The notes under the pieces: generated by a model
The model's input: the letters and a program-made list of their open reading frames with translations, nothing else
Told to the model about the DNA's origin: nothing
The model's database searches: none
Shown: piece after piece, positions 54,403-62,190 of the stretch
Position numbering within the stretch: the first letter of the stretch is position 1
Layout of the letters: each line of letters begins with the position of its first letter
Program-made: the position numbers and the translations under genes
Assembly (NCBI GenBank): GCA_963808315.1
Contig: CAWEFK010000036.1
Coordinates: 310,001 to 374,000 of the forward strand
Reading direction: 5' to 3'
From: Palsa-504 sp963808315
GTDB lineage: Bacteria > Actinomycetota > Actinomycetes > Streptosporangiales > Streptosporangiaceae
Length of the DNA: 64,000 nucleotides

Positions 54403-55071
54403 ATGCCAGCCGATGCCAGCCCGCCCCCCCGACCCCGGGGGGGCGGGCAGCCTCCCCGTCCACGGCGGCCCCGGACCCCCGGGCCAGCACAGCGCCTTCT
54501 TACTGCCGCCGAGGAACTGTTCGGCGAGCGCAGCTATCACCAGACGACGGTCGCCGACATCTGCGCCCGGGCCGGGATGGCCACCGGCAGCTTCTACTCC
54601 TACTTCGAGTCCAAGGCGGAGATCTTCGCCGCCGTGGTGCGGGCCATCAACACCGACCTGAGACGGTCGATGAAGACAGCTCTGGAGCATGCTGAGGGCG
54701 GTCAGCGGGCCATGGAGCGCGCCTCCTTCCGGGCGTACTTCGACATGCTGTCCAAGCGTCCCTGGATCGATCGCATCGTCCGTGAGTCGGAGTTCATCGA
54801 CGCGGCGCTGTTCCGCGAGTACTACGAGAACCTGACCCGCGGTTATGCCCGGGGCGTCCGGACCGCTCAGCTGGCCCGTGAGGTCGACGCCCGCTACGAC
54901 CCGGAGGTCGTTGCCTTCGCCTACACGGGCATCGGCAACTTCGTCGGCATGCGCTGGGCCGAGTGGACGGCGGGCGGTCGCGTGCCGGAGGACGTCCTTG
55001 ACGACGTTCTTGAACTGCTAAGAAGAGGACTGCCCCCAGAGTCGGCCGGCCCCGGAAACTCGCGCGGTTGA
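54403..55071 (+). CDS. TetR family transcriptional regulator
   Basis: The 222-residue protein has the helix-turn-helix QRLLTAAEELFGERSYHQT, TVADICARAGMATGSFYSY and FESKAEIFAAVVRAI. A helical ligand domain follows with RASFRAYFDMLSKRPWIDR and YDPEVVAFAYTGIGNFVGM. The N-terminal 30 residues are a Pro/Arg/Gly stretch encoded by palindromic element copy C. It lies 49 bases after the importer operon and probably regulates it. The ATG at 54403 has a weak GGGATAAG-type site. Confidence 0.9.
   Translation: MPADASPPPRPRGGGQPPRPRRPRTPGPAQRLLTAAEELFGERSYHQTTVADICARAGMATGSFYSYFESKAEIFAAVVRAINTDLRRSMKTALEHAEGGQRAMERASFRAYFDMLSKRPWIDRIVRESEFIDAALFREYYENLTRGYARGVRTAQLAREVDARYDPEVVAFAYTGIGNFVGMRWAEWTAGGRVPEDVLDDVLELLRRGLPPESAGPGNSRG
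54422..54460. repeat. dispersed G/C palindromic element, copy C (short)
   Basis: The core at 54435-54459 differs from copy A at two of 25 positions and keeps the GGGCA loop. Flanks are shorter than in copies A and B. It encodes part of the disordered N-terminus of the TetR regulator in frame. Confidence 0.75.
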
Positions 55072-55081
55072 ACGCACGTCC

Positions 55082-55158
55082 TGTGGATAACCCTGTGGAT
55101 GTCGTGGGGACGATACTGTGTGTTGCTGGGGAAACCCTGCGTGATGGCCTGTGGATTA
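55082..55158. promoter_or_regulatory. cluster of three DnaA-box-like sites
   Basis: TGTGGATAA (55082-55090) is the exact complement of the consensus box TTATCCACA. TGTGGATGT (55094-55102) and TGTGGATTA (55150-55158) differ by one to three bases. All three lie on the same strand in the convergent gap between the TetR gene and idi. No replication genes are near. Confidence 0.55.
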
Positions 55159-55160
55159 AT

Positions 55161-55802
55161 TCACGGCATGGCGGCGGGCGGAAGTTGGGCCGCATCGGCC
55201 GGAGCCCACCTCAGCGGCCTGGAACCGAGCATGGTGAGCTCGGCCAGCTGCATGGCGGACCAGGGCGAGACCGGCTGCCGGCCGGCCCGGACCGCATCGC
55301 AGAAATCGCCCCAGTTCACCCACCTGACCTCGGCGACCTCCGCCGGGTCAGGATCGGGCGGGTCGTCGGAGTACGCCGCGTAGACCGGGCATACCTCGTT
55401 CTCCAGCACCCCGTTGTCCATCCGCGCCTGGTAACGGAACCTGGGCAATACCAGCATGAGCTTCGCCGAGTCGATCCCGAGTTCCTCTTGCAGTCGCCGC
55501 TGCACGCTGCCGGAGATGGGCTCACCGGGCTGCGGGTGACCGCAGCACGTGTTGGTCCACACCCCGGGCCAGGTGCGCTTGGACTCAGCCCGCCTGGTCA
55601 GCAGGAACTCGCCGTCCCCGTTGAACAGGTAACAGGAGAACGCCAGGTGCAGCGGCGTCTGGGCATGATGCACGACAGCCTTGGCTGCGGTGCCGCTGGC
55701 GTAACCGGTCTCATCGAGAAGGACGACGCTTTCCACGTGCTCCAGCCTGACGCTCGTCGAAGGGGCAATTTCGAATATTACCTGGTCACAGCGCGTGCAC
55801 AC
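55161..55802 (-). CDS. idi: isopentenyl-diphosphate delta-isomerase, type I
   Basis: The type I (Nudix-fold) isomerase interconverts IPP and DMAPP for isoprenoid synthesis. Motifs are VVHHAQTPLHLAFSCYLF, LLTRRAESKRTWPGVWTN, the catalytic-cysteine TCCGHPQPGEP, and the metal/catalytic glutamates in RRLQEELGI and EVCPVYAAY. The length of 213 residues from GTG 55802 is slightly long; a GTG at 55736 (VESVVLLDE) is an alternative. It is monocistronic with a possible TAATAT -10 at 55775-55780. Confidence 0.92.
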   Translation of the reverse strand: MCTRCDQVIFEIAPSTSVRLEHVESVVLLDETGYASGTAAKAVVHHAQTPLHLAFSCYLFNGDGEFLLTRRAESKRTWPGVWTNTCCGHPQPGEPISGSVQRRLQEELGIDSAKLMLVLPRFRYQARMDNGVLENEVCPVYAAYSDDPPDPDPAEVAEVRWVNWGDFCDAVRAGRQPVSPWSAMQLAELTMLGSRPLRWAPADAAQLPPAAMP

Positions 55803-55864
55803 ACTAGTCTCTAGAAACCAGCCGTAGCTCAGCCCGGTTCCGGCCGGTTCGCCCGTTCCGTGAT

Positions 55865-56539
55865 TTAGCGGGTTTGTTTCGCCGGGAGAGTGAAGTAGAA
55901 GGTCGCGCCGGCACCAGACGCGCCCTCGGCCCAGGTGCGGCCTCCGTGGCGTTCCACGATCTGTCTCACGCTCGCCAGGCCGACGCCGGTGCCGGGGAAC
56001 TGAGCGGCCGAATGCAACCGCTCGAACGGCTTGAACAGCTTCCCGGCGTCGGCGGTGTCGAAGCCAGCGCCGTTGTCGCGCACGTAAAACTGGCTGCCGG
56101 ATGTCCCCTCTGACGTCATCCCGAACTCGATGGCCGCATCGTCGCGTCCGCAGGTGAACTTCCAGGCGTTCTCCAGCAGGTTCTGCAATACGGTGCGGAT
56201 AAGCGTCGGGTCTGCCACGGCCAAGGCCGGTTGCTGGATGGTGAAGTGCACATGACGGTCCGGTCCCTGGCGCTGGAGTTCCGCGGCGATGTCGGCGACC
56301 TCCGCCCCCAGGTCGAGTAGCTGGGGGCGAATCTTGGCTCGCGAAACGCGCGCGAGGTTGAGGAGGTCGTCGATGAGCTGCGTCATGTGCTCGCTGGCCG
56401 CCTGGATGCGCTTGGTGTAGCCGACGGCGGCCTCGCTGAGGCTGTCCCCGCAGTCCTCTAGCAGGGCGCCACTTAGCCCCCCCAGCGCTCGCAGCGGGGC
56501 CCGCAAGTCGTGGGAGACCGAGTAGGAGAAGGTCTCCAA
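55865..56539 (-). CDS. histidine kinase, apparently 5'-truncated
   Basis: The 224 residues contain only the transmitter: the H-box FSYSVSHDLRAPLRALGGL, HisKA helices (IQAASEHMTQLIDDLLNLA), the N-box VLQNLLENAWKF, G1 YVRDNGAGFD and G2 PGTGVGLASVRQIVERHGG. The start is a TTG; upstream codons (LQAELRPRTDDLEIAYRDL) still look like the coiled linker that normally follows a PAS or GAF sensor. That frame is closed by a TAG 57 bases further up. The sensor domain is therefore missing. There is no adjacent response regulator. Confidence 0.75.
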   Translation of the reverse strand: METFSYSVSHDLRAPLRALGGLSGALLEDCGDSLSEAAVGYTKRIQAASEHMTQLIDDLLNLARVSRAKIRPQLLDLGAEVADIAAELQRQGPDRHVHFTIQQPALAVADPTLIRTVLQNLLENAWKFTCGRDDAAIEFGMTSEGTSGSQFYVRDNGAGFDTADAGKLFKPFERLHSAAQFPGTGVGLASVRQIVERHGGRTWAEGASGAGATFYFTLPAKQTR

Positions 56540-56615
56540 GTCCCGGTAGGCGATCTCAAGGTCGTCGGTTCGGGGGCGAAGCTCGGCCTGGAGCCCCGCA
56601 GCCCGCTAACTGTCG

Positions 56616-56637
56616 ATTACCTATGGTAATTATTATA
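56616..56637 (-). promoter_or_regulatory. palindrome and TATAAT upstream of truncated kinase
   Basis: ATTACC-TAT-GGTAAT is a perfect 6-bp-arm palindrome at 56616-56630. On the minus strand a consensus TATAAT lies at 56637-56632, immediately upstream of it. The repeat overlaps the likely transcription start, a typical repressor site. Confidence 0.6.
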
Positions 56638-56708
56638 TAACACTCAGTGTCCGGTTGCCCGGGTGCGGCACGCTCTTCACCGCCACCGCCGAGCCGAAAT
56701 CGGCTTAC

Positions 56709-57542
56709 TTAGCTGCGGGCAGGCTTGCGGCCCATCCCGGCGTAGCAGGGGATCGGGTGCGGCGACCCGATTGCCCGCCATTCGGGCAGCGGAACGACGC
56801 CGGGCTCCACCATGTCCAGGCCGTCAAAGAACCGCTCGAACTCGCGCCGGGGGCGCAGGATCAGGTTTGTCGGCATGCGCTGGTTCAGCCGGGACGTGCC
56901 CTCGGCCACCCGCGAGGTGTCGATGTCGCCGGTCGTGTCCGAAACCGTCAGGTAGCTGCCGGGCGCCAGCGGCTCGAGCAACCGCCTGACGATTCCCCAC
57001 GGGTCGTCCGCGTCCGGGACGTACTGGAGGATCATCAGCGCCATGACCGCGACCGGCTGGCCGAAGTCGAGGGTTTCCGCCGCGCCTGCCAGCACCTTCT
57101 CGACGTCCCTGACGTCTGCCTGCACGTAAGCGGTGACACCCTGGGGGCCGCTGGCCAGCAGCGCGCGGGCGTGCGAGAGCACGATCGGGTCGTTGTCGAC
57201 GTAGACGATCCGGGCCTCCGGCACGATGTCCTGGGCCACCTGGTGGGTGTTCTCCGCGGTCGGTAGGCCCGCGCCGATATCGAGGATCTGCCGTATGCCC
57301 GCCTCGCCTGTCAGGTAGCGCACCGCGCGGGCGAGGAAAGCCCTGTTGGCCCGCACCCCGGCCAAGACGTTCGGGTTGACGGCGATCACCTGCTCGGCGG
57401 CCGCACGGTCGGCGGCGAAGTTATCCTTTCCTCCGAGCCAGTAGTCATACACCCGGGCGGGATGCGGCGTCCTGCTGTCGAAGCCGGCAGCCGGATCGTC
57501 TTTCCCGCCTGCCTCCCCGACCTGCCGCCGGTCCTCAGTCAT
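56709..57542 (-). CDS. SAM-dependent methyltransferase, DUF574/Methyltransf_19 type
   Basis: The 277-residue protein shows the actinobacterial family signature TPHPARVYDYWLGGKDNFA, the SAM site IRQILDIGAGLPTAENTHQ, VYVDNDPIVLSHARALL and VAVMALMILQYVPDADDPW, ending in RRFFDG-like FERFFDGLDMVEPGVVPL. The ATG giving MTEDRRQVG is preferred over the start 14 codons upstream. These proteins are abundant in streptomycetes, and none has a well-established substrate. It lies downstream of the two-component region with a 224-base gap. Confidence 0.9.
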   Translation of the reverse strand: MTEDRRQVGEAGGKDDPAAGFDSRTPHPARVYDYWLGGKDNFAADRAAAEQVIAVNPNVLAGVRANRAFLARAVRYLTGEAGIRQILDIGAGLPTAENTHQVAQDIVPEARIVYVDNDPIVLSHARALLASGPQGVTAYVQADVRDVEKVLAGAAETLDFGQPVAVMALMILQYVPDADDPWGIVRRLLEPLAPGSYLTVSDTTGDIDTSRVAEGTSRLNQRMPTNLILRPRREFERFFDGLDMVEPGVVPLPEWRAIGSPHPIPCYAGMGRKPARS

Positions 57543-57766
57543 GACCTGCCGTCCTTCCTGGATTACCGCGACCTGCCGATGCAACAGCCGGAATTGCCGG
57601 TGATTGTCCCGTAGAGCGTAACCTGCTGGAACCCCGCGCGGGATTCTGGCCGCCTGATTGCCGGGAGGTGAAACGCTGGCCCCCGGGCGTCGATGAGATC
57701 GCTGATCCCGTGGCCAGGGCTGGTTTCAGGGGCGTCCCTCCTGAATGGCTTGGCGCGACGGCGGAC
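57543..57766. other. intergenic region
   Basis: 224 bases between the response regulator stop and the methyltransferase start. It holds the methyltransferase promoter on the minus strand. I see no gene, repeat or clear hairpin. Confidence 0.35.
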
Positions 57767-58423
57767 TTAGCCTGATGGCGATACCAGGCCGGCCTCGTAC
57801 GCGATGATGACGAGCTGTATCCGGTCCCTGGCGCCCAGCTTGGCCAGCAGCCGGGCCACGTGCGTCTTGGCGGTGCCTGCGGTGATGTACAGGGCGGCGG
57901 CGATCTCGGCGTTGGACATGCCCACCCCGACCAGCCTGAGCACCTCCCGTTCGCGGTCGGTGATCCCGGTGAGCTCCCGGGGCTTGCGGCCGGTATGGGG
58001 CTGGTCGGCGAACTCCCCGATCAGGCGGCGGGTGACGCCCGGCGCGATCATGGCGTCGCCGGCCGCGACCACGCGGATCGCGGCCAGGATGTCCTCCAGC
58101 GCCATGTCCTTGACCAGGAACCCGCTGGCCCCGGCCCGCAGCGCGCCGTAGACGTAGTCATCGTCGTCGAACGTGGTGAGCACGAGCACGCGTGGGTGCG
58201 TATCGCCGGCGGTGATCAGCTGGGTTGCCTCGATGCCGTCCATGCCCGGCATGCGGATGTCCATCACGACCACGTCGGGGCCGCTGTCCCTGGCGAGCTT
58301 GACCGCCTCGGCTCCGGTTCCGGCGTCGCCGGCCACGTCGATATCGGGTGTCTGCTCGATCAGCATGCGCAGGCCCGCCCGGATCAGCGGCTGGTCGTCG
58401 GCCAGGATGACCCGGATGGTCAT
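57767..58423 (-). CDS. LuxR/NarL-type response regulator
   Basis: The 218-residue regulator has an N-terminal receiver: RVILADDQPLIRAGLRMLI, the phospho-Asp in VVVMDIRMPGMDG, VLVLTTFDDDDYVYGALRA and GASGFLVKD. A C-terminal LuxR HTH follows (GITDREREVLRLVGVGMSN, AEIAAALYITAGTAKTHVA). The ATG overlaps the kinase stop by 4 bases (ATGA), so the pair is translated together. The long ORF running upstream from it is a shadow of the kinase gene in another frame. Confidence 0.93.
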   Translation of the reverse strand: MTIRVILADDQPLIRAGLRMLIEQTPDIDVAGDAGTGAEAVKLARDSGPDVVVMDIRMPGMDGIEATQLITAGDTHPRVLVLTTFDDDDYVYGALRAGASGFLVKDMALEDILAAIRVVAAGDAMIAPGVTRRLIGEFADQPHTGRKPRELTGITDREREVLRLVGVGMSNAEIAAALYITAGTAKTHVARLLAKLGARDRIQLVIIAYEAGLVSPSG

Positions 58424-59446
58424 CGGGCCAGCGCGGGCACGGGCAGCCGGACGGCGACGCCGAAGCCGCCGCCGGGGCGCGGTCCGGCCGAGAAGTCGCC
58501 GCTGAGCAGGGCGGCGCGCTCCCGCATGCCGACGATCCCGTAGCCGGTCCCGGCCACGCTGCCGCCGCGCCCGCTGTCGGTGACCTCGATCGACAGCTGC
58601 CCGTCCTGCTGGTCGATCAAGACCCGGCACTGGTCGGTGCCGGCGTGGCGGACCACGTTGGTGACCGCCTCCTGGATGATGCGGAACGCCGACAGGTCGA
58701 TGTCCGCCGGGAGCTGCTCCCGGCGGCCGCGCCACTCCACGTCGACCTGCACGCCTGCCTCCAGGGTCATGGCGGCCAGTCGCTCGATGTCGGCCAGCCC
58801 GGGCGCCGGGCTCATCGGCGCCCGGCCCGGCCCGGGTTCCGGCTCGGCCAGCCGCAGCCCGGTCATCATCCGCCGCAGGCCGGCCAGCGTCTCCCGGCTC
58901 GTGGCCTCGATGGCGGCCAGGGCGTCGCGCGCCTCGGCGGGCCGGGCGTCGAAGACCCGGTGGCCCGCACCGGCCTGGATCGCGATGGTGCCGATGCTGT
59001 GCGCCACGATGTCGTGCAGTTCGCGGGCGATCCGCAGCCGCTCGGCCAACGCGGTCTGGGCGGCCGCCTGGGCCCGCCGCAGCTCGGCCCGGGCCTGGGC
59101 CTGCCGGATTGCCTGTCCGAGAAGCCAGGCAATGACCGTGACCACGGCTACCCCACTGCGGAGCGGGGCCAGATCGAGCGCCGTCGCGACCTGGAATCAG
59201 CAGGCCGGCGCCGACCAGGGCCAGGCCCGTGGCCGAGACTCCGCGTGGGCGGGTCGCGGCTAGGTAGCAGATCTCGATGCCCGCTGCGCCGGCGAGCACG
59301 ATCTGCAGGATGCTGGCCGGCATGACCGGCATCGCCGTGGTGGCCGCCGACCCGCCCACCAACACGGCCACAGCCGTGAGCGGCCTGCGGCGCAGCAGGA
59401 CCGCGGAAGCCAGCAGGGCGCAGATAAACGCGGGGTACGCCCACAT
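58420..59446 (-). pseudogene. sensor histidine kinase, HisKA_3 type (frameshifted)
   Basis: The N-terminal frame gives membrane helices (MWAYPAFICALLASAVLLR, RPLTAVAVLVGGSAATTAM, SILQIVLAGAAGIEICYLA). The second frame gives a last helix (VVTVIAWLLGQAIRQAQAR), the H-box RIARELHDIVAHSIGTIAI, QAGAGHRVFDARPAEARDA and the ATPase NVVRHAGTDQCRVLIDQQD, DSGRGGSVAGTGYGIVGMR. The break is near 59185. It is the cognate kinase of the overlapping response regulator. The pair is divergent from the FtsX permease gene; kinase-regulator pairs of this class often control adjacent ABC exporters. Confidence 0.87.
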
Positions 59447-59615
59447 GATCTAGGCGCCTCCAGCCCGCCGGGTCATGCTCATGGCAGCGATCGTAACCGC
59501 CTGGCGGCGCCGGGTCGTCTGCCCGCGGGCATACGCCCCCAGGCCACCGCGGCACCGCGGGAGATGGGTCCGCGGGCCGACGCGGCGGGCCCCCGGACTG
59601 CGGCACCTTGTCGTC

Positions 59616-62180
59616 ATGAGCATGCTGGAACTGCGTCAGGTGTCCAAGGTGCACGGCCGGGGCCACGGGGGCGTCCCCGCCCGTCGCGCGGTGTTCCGCT
59701 GGGGCTGGCGGCTGTTCCGCCGGGAATGGCGCCAGCAGCTGCTCGTGCTCGGCCTGCTCACCATGGCGGTCGCGGCGACGATCTGGGGGGCCGGCGTGGT
59801 CACGAACACGCAGCTCCCGAATCCCGATGACGGCACGTTCGGCACCGCTGCCGCGCTGGTCACGCTGCCAGGCACCGACCCGCACCTGGCCGCCGACATC
59901 GCCACCATCGCCGGCCGCTGGGGTCCGGCCGATCTCATCGAGAATCAGGACATCGCCACGGGCATCGCGCAGCCCGTGCAGCTCCGGGCCGAGAATCCGC
60001 GCGGGCACCACAACTCTCCGCTGCTCAGCCTGGTCAGCGGCAGCTACCCGGCCGGCCCCGGTCAGATCGCGCTGACCAGCCAGGTCGCCAGCCTGTACGG
60101 CACGCACGTGGGCGGCACCTGGCAGGCCGCAGGCACCAGCTGGCGGGTGACCGGCATCGTGCAGGACCCGAGCGACCTGGCCGACGAGTTCGCGCTGGCC
60201 GCCCCCGGCCAGGTCACGCACCCCAGTCAGGTGATCATGCTGTTGGGCTCCTCACCCGCCGTCCAGCAGGCGATCACCAACGGCGCCGGGACGCTGCCCG
60301 GTATGCCAGCCGCGGCGACGTTCACGTTCCCCTCGGCCGTCATGAGCGGGCTCCCGTCGGCGACGGTCGTCCTGGTGGTAGAGGTACTCGGCCTGGTGTT
60401 CGTCGGCCTGGTATCGGTGGCCGGCTTTTCGGTGATGGCCCAGCGCAGGCTGCGTGCCCTGGGCATGCTCAGCGCGATCGGCGCGACCGAACGCAACCTT
60501 CGCCTCGTCCTGATCGTCAACGGCCTGGTCGTCGGCGTGGCCGCCGCGCTGACTGGGACGGTGCTCGGCCTGGCCGCCTGGTTCGCCTACGTGCCCGCGC
60601 TCCAGCAGGCGGCCGGGCACGTGGTCGACCCGGCCAACCTGCCGTGGTGGGCGCTCGCCACCGGGGCCGTGCTCGCGATCGCGACGTCGGTCCTCGCCTC
60701 CCGCCGCCCGGCCAAAACGATCGCCCGGGTACCGGTGGTGGCCGCGCTGTCCGGTCGCCCCGCGGTGCCCAGGCCGGTGCGCCGCTCCGTCCGGCCCGGC
60801 GTCATCGTGTTCTCGGCCGGCGTCGCGTGCCTGGCGTTCACCGGCGGCCTGGCCGGGGTGGCGGGCCAAGGGCACGCCGCCCAGGGGCGCGCGCTGCTCC
60901 TGCTGGGCGGCCTGGTCGCCACGATCGTCGGCATCGTCCTGCTCGCCCCGCTGGCCATCGGCGTGCTGGCCGTCGCCGCCGGACCGCGGCTGCCGGTCGC
61001 GGTCCGGATCGCGCTGCGCGACCTGGTCCGCTACCGGGCCCGGTCCGGTGCCGCGCTGGCGGCGACCACCTTCGCCGTGTTCCTGGCCATGGGGATCTGC
61101 CTGGTGGTCAGCACCAGGTTCGACGATCCGCTGAGCTGGACCGGCCCCAACCTGTCCGGCCGCCAGCTGATCGTCTCCACCCAGCAGAGCCAGGGCGGCG
61201 GCACGATAACGCAGCTCAGCAGCGCCCAGACCGCCCGCCTGGGCGGGCAGGTGGACAGCCTCGCCGCCCGCCTGCACACGCGGGCGGTGGCACTGGAATC
61301 CACCGGCGCCACGCTGTACCAGGTGGGCACGCAGGAACACAGTCCGTTCGGTTTCACCGGGACCGTGTCCGTGGCCACCCCGCAGTTGCTCGCCGCCTAC
61401 GGGATCAAGGCCAGCCAGATCAGCCCCGGCACCGACATCCTCACCATGCGGCCGGGGCTGGCCGGCCTGCCGCACATGGAGATGACCTGGAGCGTCTCCG
61501 ACATCCAGTACCCGGGCGAAGGCGTTCCCGGCAGCAGCGGCAGTCCGCCCTGCACGCTGCGCAACGGCTGCGTGGCCAGCCCCGTGATGCAGACGGTCAG
61601 CGGCCTGCCCGGCGGCACCTCCGCGCCGAACACGGTCATCACCGAGTACGCGGTGCGCAAGTACCACCTGCAGCCCAGCCCGGACGGCTGGCTGGTCCAG
61701 GCACCGGCCCCGCTCACCGCCGCCCAGGTCAACGCCGCGCGGCAGCTCGCGCTCGCCTACGGCGTGACGGTCGAGACCAGGTCCGGTGCGCCGGGTCCGG
61801 GCGAGCTCGCCGGCGGCGCCACCGCGCTTGGCATCGTGATCGCGTTCGGCGTGCTGGCCGCCTGCGTCGGGCTGATCCGCAGCGAGACCGCCCAGGACCT
61901 GCGGACGCTCACGGCCGCCGGCGCCAGCGGCGCGACCCGGCGGATGATCACCGCGGCGACCGCTGCCGCGCTTGGCCTGCTCGGCGCGATCATCGGCATG
62001 GCCGGCGCACTGGTCGCCGGGCTGGCCTGGGCGCACGACAGCCTGTCCGCCATGTTCGGCGGCCTGCCGCTGAGTGACGTGCTCATCCTGCTGGCCGGGC
62101 TGCCGCTGGCCGCCGCGGCTGGCGGCTGGCTGCTGGCCGGCCGCGAGCCGGCGGTCATCGCCAGAGCGCCGCTGGACTGA
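59616..62180 (+). CDS. FtsX-like ABC permease with ATPase N-terminal remnant
   Basis: The 854-residue permease has two FtsX domains. There is a first helix (QQLLVLGLLTMAVAATIWG) and MacB-like periplasmic domain. Then come helices VVLVVEVLGLVFVGLVSVA and LVLIVNGLVVGVAAALTGT, a second periplasmic domain (QLIVSTQQSQGGGTITQLS), and C-terminal helices ending in PAVIARAPLD. The N-terminus MSMLELRQVSKVHGRGHG is not permease-like; it is the usual start of a LolD/MacB-type ATPase. The ATPase body is absent, which points to a deletion fusing the two genes. The ATG at 59616 is preferred over the upstream frame extension. It probably answers to the divergent two-component pair. Confidence 0.88.
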   Translation: MSMLELRQVSKVHGRGHGGVPARRAVFRWGWRLFRREWRQQLLVLGLLTMAVAATIWGAGVVTNTQLPNPDDGTFGTAAALVTLPGTDPHLAADIATIAGRWGPADLIENQDIATGIAQPVQLRAENPRGHHNSPLLSLVSGSYPAGPGQIALTSQVASLYGTHVGGTWQAAGTSWRVTGIVQDPSDLADEFALAAPGQVTHPSQVIMLLGSSPAVQQAITNGAGTLPGMPAAATFTFPSAVMSGLPSATVVLVVEVLGLVFVGLVSVAGFSVMAQRRLRALGMLSAIGATERNLRLVLIVNGLVVGVAAALTGTVLGLAAWFAYVPALQQAAGHVVDPANLPWWALATGAVLAIATSVLASRRPAKTIARVPVVAALSGRPAVPRPVRRSVRPGVIVFSAGVACLAFTGGLAGVAGQGHAAQGRALLLLGGLVATIVGIVLLAPLAIGVLAVAAGPRLPVAVRIALRDLVRYRARSGAALAATTFAVFLAMGICLVVSTRFDDPLSWTGPNLSGRQLIVSTQQSQGGGTITQLSSAQTARLGGQVDSLAARLHTRAVALESTGATLYQVGTQEHSPFGFTGTVSVATPQLLAAYGIKASQISPGTDILTMRPGLAGLPHMEMTWSVSDIQYPGEGVPGSSGSPPCTLRNGCVASPVMQTVSGLPGGTSAPNTVITEYAVRKYHLQPSPDGWLVQAPAPLTAAQVNAARQLALAYGVTVETRSGAPGPGELAGGATALGIVIAFGVLAACVGLIRSETAQDLRTLTAAGASGATRRMITAATAAALGLLGAIIGMAGALVAGLAWAHDSLSAMFGGLPLSDVLILLAGLPLAAAAGGWLLAGREPAVIARAPLD

Positions 62181-62190
62181 CGCCCGGCCT

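Noticed and set aside
55082..55158. Chromosomal origin
   Set aside because: Only three boxes, no AT-rich unwinding region, and no dnaA, dnaN or parAB nearby.
57767..59446. 559-codon minus-strand fused kinase-regulator
   Set aside because: The middle is out-of-frame kinase sequence; the regulator starts at 58423 and the kinase is in the other frame.
60252..62036. 594-codon minus-strand open frame
   Set aside because: It is antisense to the FtsX permease and of low-complexity Gln/Gly/Arg composition.
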